64,000 nucleotides of DNA from Limnomonas spitsbergensis (taxonomy: Eukaryota; Chlorophyta; Chlorophyceae; Chlamydomonadales): the NCBI GenBank assembly GCA_037349105.1, contig JAYJMM010000028.1:496001-560000 (forward strand). The letters run 5' to 3'. Below, one piece after another: positions 11,703 through 21,542 of this stretch. Within the stretch, counting starts at the first letter, position 1. Each line of letters begins with the position of its first letter. The notes under the pieces were generated by a model. It had not been told where the DNA came from. It made no database searches and saw only the letters and a program-made list of their open reading frames with translations. Both the position numbers and the translations under genes were made by a program.

Positions 11703-12159
11703 TTATAAATAGCGTTCCATTGCACGTGCGTAATTTGCCACTGCGTAAACGCTATCAAAGCAGGACATGACGACTGCGTCTTCACGCCGTTAGTTTACGG
11801 GCTGCCAAAAACACACCACGTCTAACCATCCATAAGCTGCACGCAGAATTCAGAAAGTAACCGCCAATGATAATAAGAGAGCACGACAGGGGGGGCACAG
11901 TAGTAATCACATCGAGGCAAATTCAGCTACATAAGCAACTGCGGCACCATGCATGGTAAAACCACCCAGGTTAAAAGTTAAAACCCCACCCCTGCCCCTG
12001 TCCCTCAAGGTAACTCCTGCGGTCCTGCCCCTCATGGTAAATCTTTAAATTGGTTTTAGCCAATCGTGTGGACGATGGTGTTACCGGGTTTTCACCCGAG
12101 GTCAAGGCCAGGGCGAGGGGTGTAATCACCGAGACCGAAGGTCGAGCTGCACTACCATG
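11703..12159. other. Upstream flank of the M11 gene
   Basis: This is the presumed promoter side of the minus-strand peptidase gene. I see no clear TATA box or other defined element. A stretch at 11,970-12,020 repeats CCTGCCCCT-like blocks. Nothing else can be supported. Confidence 0.35.
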
Positions 12160-12330
12160 AGTCCATGAGGGAGTGTGTTTGTGTGCGCACGAATGTAAGG
12201 CTGCGACTTGGTGCAATCAGCATGGCCGATACCAGAGAACGCTGGGGGAGACGGCAAGCATGTAGACAACGCGGCACATGCTTGCTTCCAATGCACCAGC
12301 GTGCAAGATCGATAAGGGAGCGGGTGCGAA
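12160..12330 (+). pseudogene. LINE ORF2 C-terminal remnant
   Basis: The stretch matches the LINE segment at about 32,105-32,300, including the GGGAGACGGC block followed by a decayed cysteine-rich end and the AGCGTGCA block. It is frameshifted. A microsatellite of GTAGGTAG and GATTGATT units follows at 12,445-12,480. Confidence 0.5.
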
Positions 12331-12569
12331 AGGTTCCCGTGTGAAGTTCTCGTGTGAAGTGAAACGTAACGTAAGGGATTATAGGGGGGTTCCTGTGTGA
12401 AGTGAAACGGAACGTAAGTGATAATAGGGAGGTAAAATGTGTGTGTAGGTAGGTAGGTAGGTCATTGATTGATTGATTGAGTAAAAAAATATTCTCCGAT
12501 TGAAATAAAAATTTGTGCAATGGATCATGCACGAAATGTGTGATGTATTCACCGTGCCAAAAGTGTGAA

Positions 12570-13130
12570 ACCATTTTAATTGCGACTTTCCGCCCGAAAC
12601 CAGTTGAAATGGTAATGTTTTCTGCAACCATCGCAAACAAGTTCCGCTTATTTTTCGCAAGGTCGCTGGCAATGGTTTCGGTAGGCTTTCGACAGTCGTT
12701 CGCACAGCTTTTGCGACGTTGTGCCGAAGCGTGGTAAGAAATAAAAGCGGGCTGTGTGGATTACGACTTTTCGCCCGAAAATCTGTTCATGTTTTCCGCA
12801 GCCATCGCATACAAATTCCGCTTATTTTTTTCCAGGGTCGCTGGCAATGTTTTCGGTAGGCTTTCGACAGTCGTGCGCACAGCTTTCACGACGGGTGGTT
12901 CTGTCCCCCGAATATGCGTTGAGAATCCTATTTTGAGTATCCAGAGGTTACTAGTTTCGCTTCTTTTTCGCTGTCGACGACAAGTTTTTTTTTCCTGTGC
13001 GAAGTTAAACGGTGTTTTCGGTAGGCTTTCGACAGTCGTTCGCACAGCTTTCGCGACGTTCTACCGAAGCGTGGTAAGGGATAATATTGGGCTGTGTGAA
13101 TTACGACTGTCCCCCAAATATCCGTGAAAA
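12570..13130. repeat. Three copies of a TTTCGACAGTCGT repeat
   Basis: A block containing GGTAGGCTTTCGACAGTCGT, then CGCACAGCTTT and CGACG, recurs near 12,690, 12,855 and 13,025. The copies share flanking words such as GAAGCGTGGTAAG and TTACGACT. From 13,131 to 13,469 shorter, looser versions with TTTCGGTAG continue. Overlapping ORFs reflect the repeat. Confidence 0.6.
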
Positions 13131-13469
13131 TCCTAGTTTCCGTAGCCTGCGCTTACCAGTTAGCATATTTTTCAGTAGACGTTCATCAGTCTTTCGCAAA
13201 GTGTCAGCATTGTTGTTCGGCAGTGATGTTTTTCGGTAGCCTATCGTGATTCTGTCGCTGACTTTAGACAATACTTCGGTAGCCTTACGTTAATTCGGTT
13301 GTGAATCGTTTTTCGGTTGTCTTTCGTGAGTCTTTCGTTTTTTTTCGCTGTCGATGTCGATTGTTTCGATAGCCTTACGTGAGTCTTTTGCGAAGCGTAG
13401 GCGATGTTGTTCCGATTTTCCTAAGTGTCTGATTTTCCATATCCAAAGGCTTCAATTTTCCGCATGTCT

Positions 13470-13953
13470 TGAAGGTGAAGTGGCAAGCCCTGGGGCGTAG
13501 TGGAAAGCCATGAGTTGAAGTGAAAACCCTGGGTGAAGTGGAAAGCCCTGGGTGAAGTGGGAAGCCTTAGGGTGAAGTGGAAAGCCATGAGGTGAAGTGG
13601 AAAGCCCTGGAATTAAGTGGAAAGCCATGGGGTGCAGTGGCAAGCCCTGGGGTGAAGTGGAAAGTCATGAGGTGAAGTGGAAAGCCCTGGGGTGAAGTGG
13701 AAAGCCCTTAAGTGAAGTGGAAACCCCCGGGGTGAAGTGTAAAGCCCTGGGGTGAAGTGGAAAGCCATGGGGTGAAGTGGAAAGCTCTGGGGTGACGTGG
13801 AAAGCCCTGGGGTGAAGTGGAAAGCCCTAGGGTGAAGTGGAAAGCCCCAGGGTGAAGTGGAAAGCCCTGGGGTGAAGTTGAAAGCCCTGAGGTGAAGTGG
13901 AAAGCCCTAGGGTGAAGTGGAAAGCCCCGGGGTGAAGTGGAAAGCCCTGAGAT
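13470..13953. repeat. 20-bp minisatellite
   Basis: About 24 head-to-tail copies of a 20-base unit read GGTGAAGTGG followed by AAAGCCCTGG, with single-base changes between copies. The unit length is not a multiple of three and no ORF runs through it. It lies between the M11 gene and the retrotransposon. Confidence 0.85.
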
Positions 13954-15341
13954 GACGTGTCACAAGCTCAGTCTCACATCACAAAATTGACCAGGCCACT
14001 CGGCACACAAACAAGTGTTAGCTCCTATCCTTTCAGTATATACCCTTCACACGGGACTTGAGACAAAGGAGCCCACTTATTCATACTTTGCGCAATAGGA
14101 TTTACGGAACACATGTTCAGGTTGATGAAATGCTTCCAGTGAATGAATCGTCGTTTGTCACTCGCTTCTTGCGCTTCTGAAGTTTACCTGCTTGTTCTCA
14201 ATCTTCTCGTTCTCTGGAGTCTGGGTCGTGGTATCGGTTCAACATCGCGGCGTTTCATATGTGCAGCCCTGGTGCGGGTCACCCTTGAGGATCACCTCTC
14301 TGTTCACTTCGCTTGTTACACGTTTTGTTAAGATCGCATTGTAGACCTGGTGTAAAAGTCCTAGACCACTAGGGGACAGGAGCTATTAATATCTACATGC
14401 GGACTCAGTGGTGCTAGTAGACGGAGAGTCCGGAGGGTTGAAACGGCAGAGTCGAGTAGTCAAACAGGCGTCAGAAGGGCTCTGATGGGGACTGGACTGG
14501 ACTAGAGATTTATAGTGGCACAGTCAGGTATTGAGCCTGATGGATTGATCTCGTCTGAGACTTGCCGATTACTAGCAGAGCTTCGACTTAATATGGAAGG
14601 TTGTAGGGTTACCCGGTGAGGGTTCTGGTCTCCGAGGTGGCCCTGTAACGTCCTTAGAGACGCAGAAGCGATGCTAGCGGGAATGTTGCAGGTAATTCTG
14701 GGCTAGAGGTTACGTGACTGCTACACACCTCCCCCCCTGGCTGCGTGCCGAGCACGGTGAAAGGTGAGTAACACAAGACTTGAGCTAGAATGTTGCAGAG
14801 TTTCAAAGAAATCTCAACAGGAAAATTTTTGGTTCAGAAAAATTAATTTCTGCTGGACATAACTGAATACTAGACTGTGCGGACTAGGAAGAAATTTAAT
14901 TCTCTAGACTAGACTGGATTGGACAAGTAAGAAATTTAATTCTCTGGACATAGACGAGACTGGACTGGGCAAGGAACAAGATAATGAAGAATCGTCTGGA
15001 TGTAGATGAGACTGGACTGGGCAAGGAGCAAGAGAAATCAGAAATTTAATTCTCTGGATTGGAACAAGACAAGTGACAGGATTGGAACTAGTGTCTAGGC
15101 TGGTACGAATTACATTCAAGGACTAGGATGGACAGTGAAATTTTAATTTCCTGGAATTGGTACTGAATGGAAAACATTAATTCTCTGGAACTAGGAACAG
15201 GAAAGGTTTCAAGAGTTAGGTCTCGATCTGGGACCTGCAGGGGTTACTGGTCACACAAAACGTTTCTGGGCAACAAGGAGTAATTCTGGAGTGAGGTTCT
15301 TGAGTGGCTCCCACGAATTGTGAGTATTATCGTAGCCAAGC
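13954..15341. other. Unassigned repeat-like flank of the 5' LTR
   Basis: No gene is recognised. Short direct repeats occur: GAAATTTAATTCTCT at 14,891, 14,931 and 15,041, and GAGACTGGACTGGGCAAGGA at 14,956 and 15,008. The sequence just after the minisatellite begins TGTCACA, a common LTR start, and a C-rich run occurs at 14,730, so part of it may be an older LTR element. That is a guess. Confidence 0.35.
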
Positions 15342-16135
15342 TGTCACGACGTATGGGTGCACCGCACGCAGGGGTGGCTTGTACATTCTTTTTGGTTTCG
15401 GATCCATTATGATTTGTGGTACTTCGAGAATGCCTGGCTCGTTCCAGGCATTCTTCTCTTCTTACTCAAGTATACACGAAGTTGAATCACCCCGTTTTAA
15501 TCTGTTCTGGGACTAATTGTCTATCTGCGATATTTCGGCCCCTTATCAAGGCCAGGAAACTACACTGGAAGGAGATCTCTAGTTAACTCTACACTGATCC
15601 TTTCGCTCTTAAGACCACATCACTAAGTATCGAAGCCTGGACACTACACTGTGCGAATAGCTCTAGTTACACACTACACTTATTCGCTATCTCTAGTTCC
15701 ATCTCCTCTACTTCCACTCCTCATTCTTCTTGTTCTCTCGCTTGACACCTCTACACTGCGAGCTCTCAGCTCAATCTCTAGAACTCAAGTCGACACTGCA
15801 AGCTGCTTCCCCAGCCTTTCCTGGCTACCAAGTCGATCTTCTGATCTTTCAGTTGATCTTCTCCATCAAGAGTCGTTCAGTCAGCTCTACACTCTTCATC
15901 ACTTCGGGCAGCTTCGTCCACAAGTCCGATCTAAGCCGCCCCAACCTGTCAACTGTCGACATCAGTGCATCAGTCTTCACCAGGGTCGACTTCACTTCGT
16001 AACTTCTGTCAACAGTAAGGGAAGAATCATCAAAGGTTAGTGCAGTAACCTGAGGATTAAGTCGAGGATAATCTGCTCACCAGACAGATTATCGCTCCTG
16101 CACAGCAGGTTACCCTTGGTAAAGGGCTCCTAGCA
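15342..16135 (+). repeat. 5' LTR
   Basis: The repeat is 794 bp, starts TGTCACGACG and ends CTCCTAGCA, and has a partner at 29,537-30,330. Near its 3' end two nested stems can form in the RNA: GTAACCTG (16,045) with CAGGTTAC (16,106), and inside it GATAATCTG (16,067) with CAGATTATC (16,085). Donor-like sites AACAGTAAGG and AAAGGTTAGT lie at about 16,013 and 16,035. No convincing TATA box was identified. Confidence 0.95.
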
Positions 16136-16289
16136 CTCCTTTAAGAAGAGAAGAATCCGGATTCGTTAGCACCTCGAATTCGCTGGTAACTAAGTCGTTA
16201 AAAAAAGTGCTTGAATCGGCCGAGTGTCGATAAATCCTAGTCGCATCCTTGATAAAGCAAGAGATCTGTACCATCCAGCACAGCTCAGT
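16136..16289 (+). other. Leader between 5' LTR and gag
   Basis: The leader starts CTCCTTTAAGAAGAGAAG. A primer-binding site complementary to a tRNA 3' CCA end would be expected here and would start TGG, but none does. The gag frame is open from 16,224 (GTG), and the first ATG in frame is at 16,290. Confidence 0.6.
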
Positions 16290-19200
16290 ATGAGTCATGA
16301 GGCTGGGAAGGGCAAGAAAGCCTTTCCTGGTGAACTGCTCACCATCCCAGAGCTTGATAAGGCTCAACTGGATGCAGTAGCGCGGGACACAAGAGCTATC
16401 ACTCGTGAGGTGAAGAAGGAAGTCGCCATTCAGAAGCAGAACATGGTCCAGCAAGACATGGATGCTGCGGCCAAGATTAGCCGGGATACCGCTGCGTCGT
16501 CTGGAAGGGACCCGCAGGTCCCAGTCCTCACTGCCATGCAAGAGTTCGAAAACAGCGAACAGTTGAGGATACAGAAGCAACTTGCCGTTAGGGCCAGGGC
16601 CAAGGAAGCGCATGATCGTAGAATCACTGCAGAGGCGATTGCTACAATTGCGCGGCTCGATGCAGAGCGACGGGAAGCCAATCAACTCGCGGAGGAAGAA
16701 AGGGAAGACCTAGACCTAAGTATCCTCAACGCCGATAAATTTAAGGAAAATACCCCGAAAAAGGTGGTAGAGTCATACAGTGACGGAGAGAAAGTGTGCC
16801 AACGGATGGTCGATAACCCCCTGTATTTGACAGCGGTCCAAAAATGCCTGAGCGTGCGAACGCCAGTAAAATCGCTGCGTTTTGCTGAAGAACCATCAGA
16901 AAGTGGGGTGTGTGCCCTCTCCTCAGCACCTGTATTGCAGGTGCCCCTAATGGAGATTGAAGCTGCTCCCCTGCGTGAGTCAGTCGTCAAGCCTGTACCC
17001 GAGCCGCTGGAACTGGCCTTGAGACCAGTCACGCCTACCTCGTCAAGACCATCGGCAGAACCTGAGGTGCAGATGATATCCACACCCACCTCTACATCAT
17101 TCGGATCAGGTGAGGAGGGGCAGTCATGGCTGCATCAGAGTGCGCCTGAACCTGTTAAAGACAAGGGGCGGCACTCTGAGCACCAAGGTCGTCAACTGGA
17201 CATGGGCCAGAATGTGATGGTCCCAGTTGCCCAAGGTGAGGATGATGGGGCAGTCACCAAAGGTGATTTTATGCGGATGCTGCAAGCCTTGCTGGACCGC
17301 ATTGACAAGAGGCCAGGTGAGCGACCCGTTGAGGAATTGAGGGCGCCTCCCCATAATCACGGTAGCAGCCAGATTGCTGAAGACCTGTCTAGAGGTCGTG
17401 AGGTCAGAGAATGGCAGCAGTTCCAGCTTGAGGCAGGACTTCCTTCCAGTGAGCCGTCAATGGCCCCTGTGTATGGGGGTCAGTCCCAAGCTGGAGCAGG
17501 GAGGGCACCAGGTCTCAGTCATCCGTGGGCGGATAGCAACCAACGTCATGCCCATGACCCGCTGGGGCCTTCTATCCAGGGAGGGCATATGCACCGAGCC
17601 CCAAGAGGCAGTGGAGGGGCCCCAAATGGTCCTGGCAGGTCGTACAATGGTGTTAGTTCGGATGGTCAGTCAGGTGCCCAGGGTGATAACCAGGGTCACC
17701 AGCAGTATGAGACTAGCAGACCGACATCAGGCAATGACAAGTCTTGGAGTTCCGGTGGACCTGGATATCCAGGTGGAAATGGGAATGCTCGAGGGTCGGG
17801 CTATTCAACCGGCGCCGGAGGGGCAGGTGGAGCCGGGGGTCCTGGACAACCAGCTAGGACATGTGGATCTGAGGGTCATGAAGGTTCCAAGTACACTGGT
17901 GGATCAGGAGGGCCAGGCGGCCCAGGGTATCCTACTGGAACAGGGGGACCAGGCGGACCAGATAGGGATGCAGATAACGGTCCCAATTGGTCTGCTGGGG
18001 GGTATGACTCTGATGATGAGGTTCAGGTCAGTGACCGCACTCACATTAATTCCAAGCATTTGCCAGAGTTGGTAGCGCTGGAGGGAATGTTGTCTTGGAG
18101 AGAGTTCTCAAAGGGCATGTACGCCTATGCAGCTGCTTCTAACAACATTCTGGGACGTGCCTATAAGGTTCAAGTTCAACTGGTCCTGTCTAAGGCGAAC
18201 CAACAGGGGGTTGATTTCCTGCGGAGACACCTTGCGGATCTGACGCTCTTGTGTCCCCAGGGAGGAAGGCACTTGCAGTTAGAACTTGGCTGCCGAATTG
18301 ATGGAGGGGGTCTAACCCCGGTAAATGAGTCGGTGGAGATCATGTCTGATATGCGTGGTAAGAAGCTAGTGGGTTCTGCGTCACAGGTCCCTTACCCGTC
18401 ACCCAATGGGCGGAAGAGGACCTTCTTTGATGCTGTGCTGGCAGTTGGCCACCGCTACCTCAATGTGGCTACCCAAGGTGAGATGATGCAATGGCACACT
18501 GCCATGAAAATGGGATTGCCCAACTCGCTAGATCCCACTGTCTCCCCGCATGAAAACCCCGTGCAGTTTGCCACACGGGTGTGCACCACGTATGATGCCT
18601 TCCTTGCCAGCAACAAAGATGCCTTTCTAGGAGTGTCTAGTAACAGGGCTATGGTAACAGTGGTCAGGGGGGGACTCCCAGCCAGCCTGAGGGCAGCGTG
18701 TGACACCGCCTTCATTAAAGGGGGGATATTCACTCAGGGACCAGTGAAGGTGCTGGCCAAGGTAGTCCAGGCAGCTCAGCACGCTTTTGAGGCTGGTGTG
18801 TGGAACGATCTCACCAGATCTGCTGTGGCAGCTTCCTCTGACAGTGTCCCTGCTACGTCGAAGGGGACACCCCGAAGTCATGCAGGCGCAATTTGCGCGG
18901 ATGGCCTGGACCAAGGTGAGTCGCAGGACATGTCCCCAGAGGTCCAGGGTGATGGAGAAGGGCACCTGTGGAATAATGCGGCAGATGCCAAACCCGTGTA
19001 CCCAGCCACAGTCCACCCACCCAGAGGGGGCCAGGGAGCTCAGGGGCGCTCAATGACTGGGAACAATCAGCCACCTTCCCAAGGAACCCCGAGGGCTTAC
19101 GGGGCAACTATGCCTCCAGACCCTAGGGTAGGACCAGCTCCACCCCGACCACCCCCCAGGCCCAGAATCTGCAAACTTTGCTTCGGGGACCACTGGACTG

Positions 19201-19526
19201 ACCTGTGTGCACAATGGCCTGAGTTTCAGGATTGGGCACAGATTGGCAGGGCAAGTGTGGCTAACGGACCTGCTGGTCGGGACAAGTGCCCCCCCACTGT
19301 CGCAGAATCTCACTTCGGACAGGTGCAGGCATGGGCCAACTTGGCTCTCAAGGAGCACCACGAAGGGGAGCGCCTCAAGCACGAAAACAGCGTGACGAGG
19401 AAGTTTGAGGGCACTGCCAACTCAACACAGGCAGGTGCATCTGACCATGCAGGTAAGGGCATCTGGGGTGCACTGCCTGAGGTGTTTAACCACCAGGATG
19501 ATCAGGACCTCATGCAGGGCAACTGA
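16290..19526 (+). CDS. gag: Gag polyprotein of the LTR retrotransposon
   Basis: 1078 residues from the first in-frame ATG. The N-terminal third is charged and alanine/glutamate-rich, consistent with coiled coil. A glycine/proline-rich, collagen-like linker (GGPGGPGYPTGTGG and similar) spans about 17,740-17,970. A helical segment at about 18,050-18,830 is the likely capsid. A zinc-knuckle-like CKLCFGDHWTDLC (C-x2-C-x3-H-x4-C, one residue shorter than the usual x4 spacing) lies at about 19,169 and should bind nucleic acid. The ORF ends at UGA (19,524-19,526), and the same frame stays open for the protease, so a Gag-Pro fusion by readthrough is likely. Gag would assemble the cytoplasmic virus-like particle. 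Assignment rests on position and the knuckle, not on strong capsid motifs. Confidence 0.85.
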   Translation: MSHEAGKGKKAFPGELLTIPELDKAQLDAVARDTRAITREVKKEVAIQKQNMVQQDMDAAAKISRDTAASSGRDPQVPVLTAMQEFENSEQLRIQKQLAVRARAKEAHDRRITAEAIATIARLDAERREANQLAEEEREDLDLSILNADKFKENTPKKVVESYSDGEKVCQRMVDNPLYLTAVQKCLSVRTPVKSLRFAEEPSESGVCALSSAPVLQVPLMEIEAAPLRESVVKPVPEPLELALRPVTPTSSRPSAEPEVQMISTPTSTSFGSGEEGQSWLHQSAPEPVKDKGRHSEHQGRQLDMGQNVMVPVAQGEDDGAVTKGDFMRMLQALLDRIDKRPGERPVEELRAPPHNHGSSQIAEDLSRGREVREWQQFQLEAGLPSSEPSMAPVYGGQSQAGAGRAPGLSHPWADSNQRHAHDPLGPSIQGGHMHRAPRGSGGAPNGPGRSYNGVSSDGQSGAQGDNQGHQQYETSRPTSGNDKSWSSGGPGYPGGNGNARGSGYSTGAGGAGGAGGPGQPARTCGSEGHEGSKYTGGSGGPGGPGYPTGTGGPGGPDRDADNGPNWSAGGYDSDDEVQVSDRTHINSKHLPELVALEGMLSWREFSKGMYAYAAASNNILGRAYKVQVQLVLSKANQQGVDFLRRHLADLTLLCPQGGRHLQLELGCRIDGGGLTPVNESVEIMSDMRGKKLVGSASQVPYPSPNGRKRTFFDAVLAVGHRYLNVATQGEMMQWHTAMKMGLPNSLDPTVSPHENPVQFATRVCTTYDAFLASNKDAFLGVSSNRAMVTVVRGGLPASLRAACDTAFIKGGIFTQGPVKVLAKVVQAAQHAFEAGVWNDLTRSAVAASSDSVPATSKGTPRSHAGAICADGLDQGESQDMSPEVQGDGEGHLWNNAADAKPVYPATVHPPRGGQGAQGRSMTGNNQPPSQGTPRAYGATMPPDPRVGPAPPRPPPRPRICKLCFGDHWTDLCAQWPEFQDWAQIGRASVANGPAGRDKCPPTVAESHFGQVQAWANLALKEHHEGERLKHENSVTRKFEGTANSTQAGASDHAGKGIWGALPEVFNHQDDQDLMQGN

Positions 19527-19580
19527 CTGCTTTCCCCTAAGGAATTCTCGGTCGCATCTCTGGCCAACACCTTAGGGAAG
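19524..19580 (+). promoter_or_regulatory. Candidate stop-codon readthrough signal (UGA-CUG plus stem-loop)
   Basis: The gag stop UGA is followed by CUG and, five bases after the stop, by a stem: TTCCCCTAAGG at 19,532-19,542 pairs with CCTTAGGGAA at 19,570-19,579, with one bulged C and a 27-base loop. Known type II readthrough sites use UGA-CUA or UGA-CGG with a downstream stem-loop, and gammaretroviruses use a structure shortly after the gag stop. The downstream frame is open for 334 codons. Readthrough itself is inferred. Confidence 0.6.
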
Positions 19581-20531
19581 GTCAAAGATAAATACGCTAA
19601 GGGGGGGTCAAAAAATTTTCCGGAGACGTTTGCCAAACCGGCCATCAGACCTCAGGCTGGGTCGCCCACCATGGTTGCATCGGTTAAAGATCACAGCTGC
19701 GGAGCAGCTACGGGTCGGGTCACACTGGTAGATGTACAGCGGGATGCGGGTTCACATGTGGACTTCAGAGACAATGTAAAAAGTGTCGTTCGTACGCACG
19801 GTCCTCATTCCGCCAGGTGGCAGCCTATTACTGGCAATGAGGTCAGGGTTTCGGCCGCCCTTCCGGGTCCAGGGGCCTATAATAGTCCTTCTCATCAGGT
19901 AACTGCACAACAACACGCGTTGCGGATCCCTGCCGTCCTGTTGTTACCGTCTGGTCAGCCGCGAGTCTTCCCTGAGTCTTTTACGGTGAGTGAGATTCCT
20001 GAGCCGGACACTGTTATTCTGTCAGCACTCATGGCTTGTGCGACCAGTGTCTCACAATACTTCAGAACCCTTCCAGGTCTACTGTTTTACTTCTCGAACC
20101 CGATCAACAGCCCAAGTGAGTGCATGGGGCTGGTGATTGACAATGAGAAGAGGATTCCGCTGAAGGCGATGCTTGATTTTGGGTCCAACTGTTTCCTGAT
20201 CACTGATGTTGAGGCGAGGCGTCTTAACATACCTGTCGTTCCTTATAATGTCGGTTTGAATACTAGTAATGGAGCGAGCACGATTCTGGGGGTCACAGAG
20301 CCTGTTGTGGTGTCGTATGGGTCTGGTGAATCTGAGCTGCGTACATCACACTGTTTGCTAGTGGTTAAAGAGCATGCAAATGCCGCATTCTCAGTTCTGA
20401 TCGGGAATCCAGACGGCGCAGCCTTCTCCTCGGTTCACGATGTGGGAAATGGAAGTCTCACCATGAAGTCTGTTGACCCGCCTATTGTTCTGCACCTGCC
20501 GATAGTGCTTCGCAGTCCTAGCAGCAAGTAA
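19527..20531 (+). CDS. Retroviral-type aspartic protease (readthrough domain)
   Basis: The frame is open from the gag stop to TAA at 20,529, giving 334 residues if reached by readthrough, or 286 from an internal ATG at 19,671. The retropepsin-like core is at about 20,125-20,480, with the catalytic AMLDFGSN motif (Asp codon at 20,175; D-F-G-S in place of the usual D-T/S-G-A/S), then ILGVTEP and VLIGNPDG, matching the flap region and the hydrophobic-hydrophobic-Gly motif. It should cleave Gag and Pol into mature parts inside the particle. A separate reading frame upstream of pol is unusual for Ty3/gypsy, where protease is normally fused to RT. Confidence 0.75.
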   Translation: MLSPKEFSVASLANTLGKVKDKYAKGGSKNFPETFAKPAIRPQAGSPTMVASVKDHSCGAATGRVTLVDVQRDAGSHVDFRDNVKSVVRTHGPHSARWQPITGNEVRVSAALPGPGAYNSPSHQVTAQQHALRIPAVLLLPSGQPRVFPESFTVSEIPEPDTVILSALMACATSVSQYFRTLPGLLFYFSNPINSPSECMGLVIDNEKRIPLKAMLDFGSNCFLITDVEARRLNIPVVPYNVGLNTSNGASTILGVTEPVVVSYGSGESELRTSHCLLVVKEHANAAFSVLIGNPDGAAFSSVHDVGNGSLTMKSVDPPIVLHLPIVLRSPSSK

Positions 20532-20900
20532 CCCCTCAATAGTGCATTGGATGTTACTGATTAAGAGTTCAGCAGTTATCAGATTGTGTCATGCTTCCTC
20601 ATCTGAGGGGGGGAAGTCTTCTGCTTCACATCTGAATCACAAGTGAGGTTATATTAAATAATGGTGTTGTGTTCCCCATCCCTTGCAGGCCCATTCACAA
20701 GTGAGTACGTTCACCTGTGGCACCAAGTGGGGTTCCATCCAATCTGGAATTGCTGCTTGCATGAAGTACCGGTCTTCCAAGACGGTATAGTATTACCTAT
20801 TAGGGGATTAGTTAAACCTCGCAACCAGTGCAGTTTAGCGCTTAGTTTACAGCCTGTCCTCTTGCACTAGGCTGAGTGATTTAGGTTTCCTGCTCTGCAG
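20532..20900 (+). other. Spacer with splice-like signals
   Basis: Several in-frame stops separate protease from the next ORF. Two strong 3' splice-site-like sequences occur: TTCCCCATCCCTTGCAG ending at 20,688, and TTTCCTGCTCTGCAG ending at 20,900 directly before an ATG. Between them, the 12 bases from 20,689 are followed by a good donor, GTGAGTACG, at 20,701. These suggest spliced subgenomic mRNAs, untested. Confidence 0.45.
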
Positions 20901-21518
20901 ATGGCACGTATTGCCGATAGAAGCGCTGCTTCTAAGCGCCGTCGTGTGTCGCCGGACGCGGCTGACCCTCCCCCGTCGCCTGAGCCGGGAGGTGACCCGA
21001 GCTCCTCTGATGAGTCAGAATACGTTGATGATGCAGACCCGGATGAGAGCCCAGAGAGGGAGTGGCGCACCGTGTATGATAGCTTCGTGGGGCGTTGGGG
21101 GCAAGGTCGCCGCATGCTCGTGCGTGCGATGACAAAGGCGGGCAGTTGCCGGCTGGTCAGCACCCCCCTGCTCCTAGCCCTGTGCGGACGACACCTGGAG
21201 ATCAGGGACATCATTAAAAATCCTGACATCTGTGCACCGTTTGCTGAGCTGCACGGCCCTACACAGCCACCCCTCATCCTGCATTACCGGGCAGCCTTGG
21301 CCACCGTGGCCACGCAGTATGATCAGCGCGCCAATTACTACCGCTATGTCCTTGCTGACTTGCTGATAGAATTTAGCATGTGGCCGGAATGGTACCCAGG
21401 GATTATGACGGCACCCAGCCCGTGGCACGGCTCAGAACCCCATCCCTGGATAACAGAGTTGGAGGCTCTGATAGTGCTTACCCCGGCAGAGCGGTTTGCT
21501 GATGCTGTCAACTATTAA
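20901..21518 (+). CDS. Novel retrotransposon ORF A, 205 aa
   Basis: I do not recognise this protein. It starts with a basic, possibly nuclear-targeting stretch (ASKRRRVSP), then an acidic serine/proline-rich segment (residues 24-55), and ends in a compact, tryptophan- and leucine-rich region (about 56-205) that looks folded. There are no visible metal-binding or catalytic motifs. The ATG is immediately preceded by a polypyrimidine tract and CAG, as in a spliced exon. The stop TAA at 21,516 is the only stop between this ORF and ORF B, which is in the same frame. Position between protease and pol is unusual; a nuclear or chromatin role is possible but not shown. Confidence 0.6.
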   Translation: MARIADRSAASKRRRVSPDAADPPPSPEPGGDPSSSDESEYVDDADPDESPEREWRTVYDSFVGRWGQGRRMLVRAMTKAGSCRLVSTPLLLALCGRHLEIRDIIKNPDICAPFAELHGPTQPPLILHYRAALATVATQYDQRANYYRYVLADLLIEFSMWPEWYPGIMTAPSPWHGSEPHPWITELEALIVLTPAERFADAVNY

Positions 21519-21542
21519 TCTGCGTTACTCTGTCGTCTCCAG

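Noticed and set aside
20867..21277. Antisense ORFs within the retrotransposon (and similar ones over gag and pol)
   Set aside because: They are shadows of the strongly coding plus-strand frame and carry no motifs.
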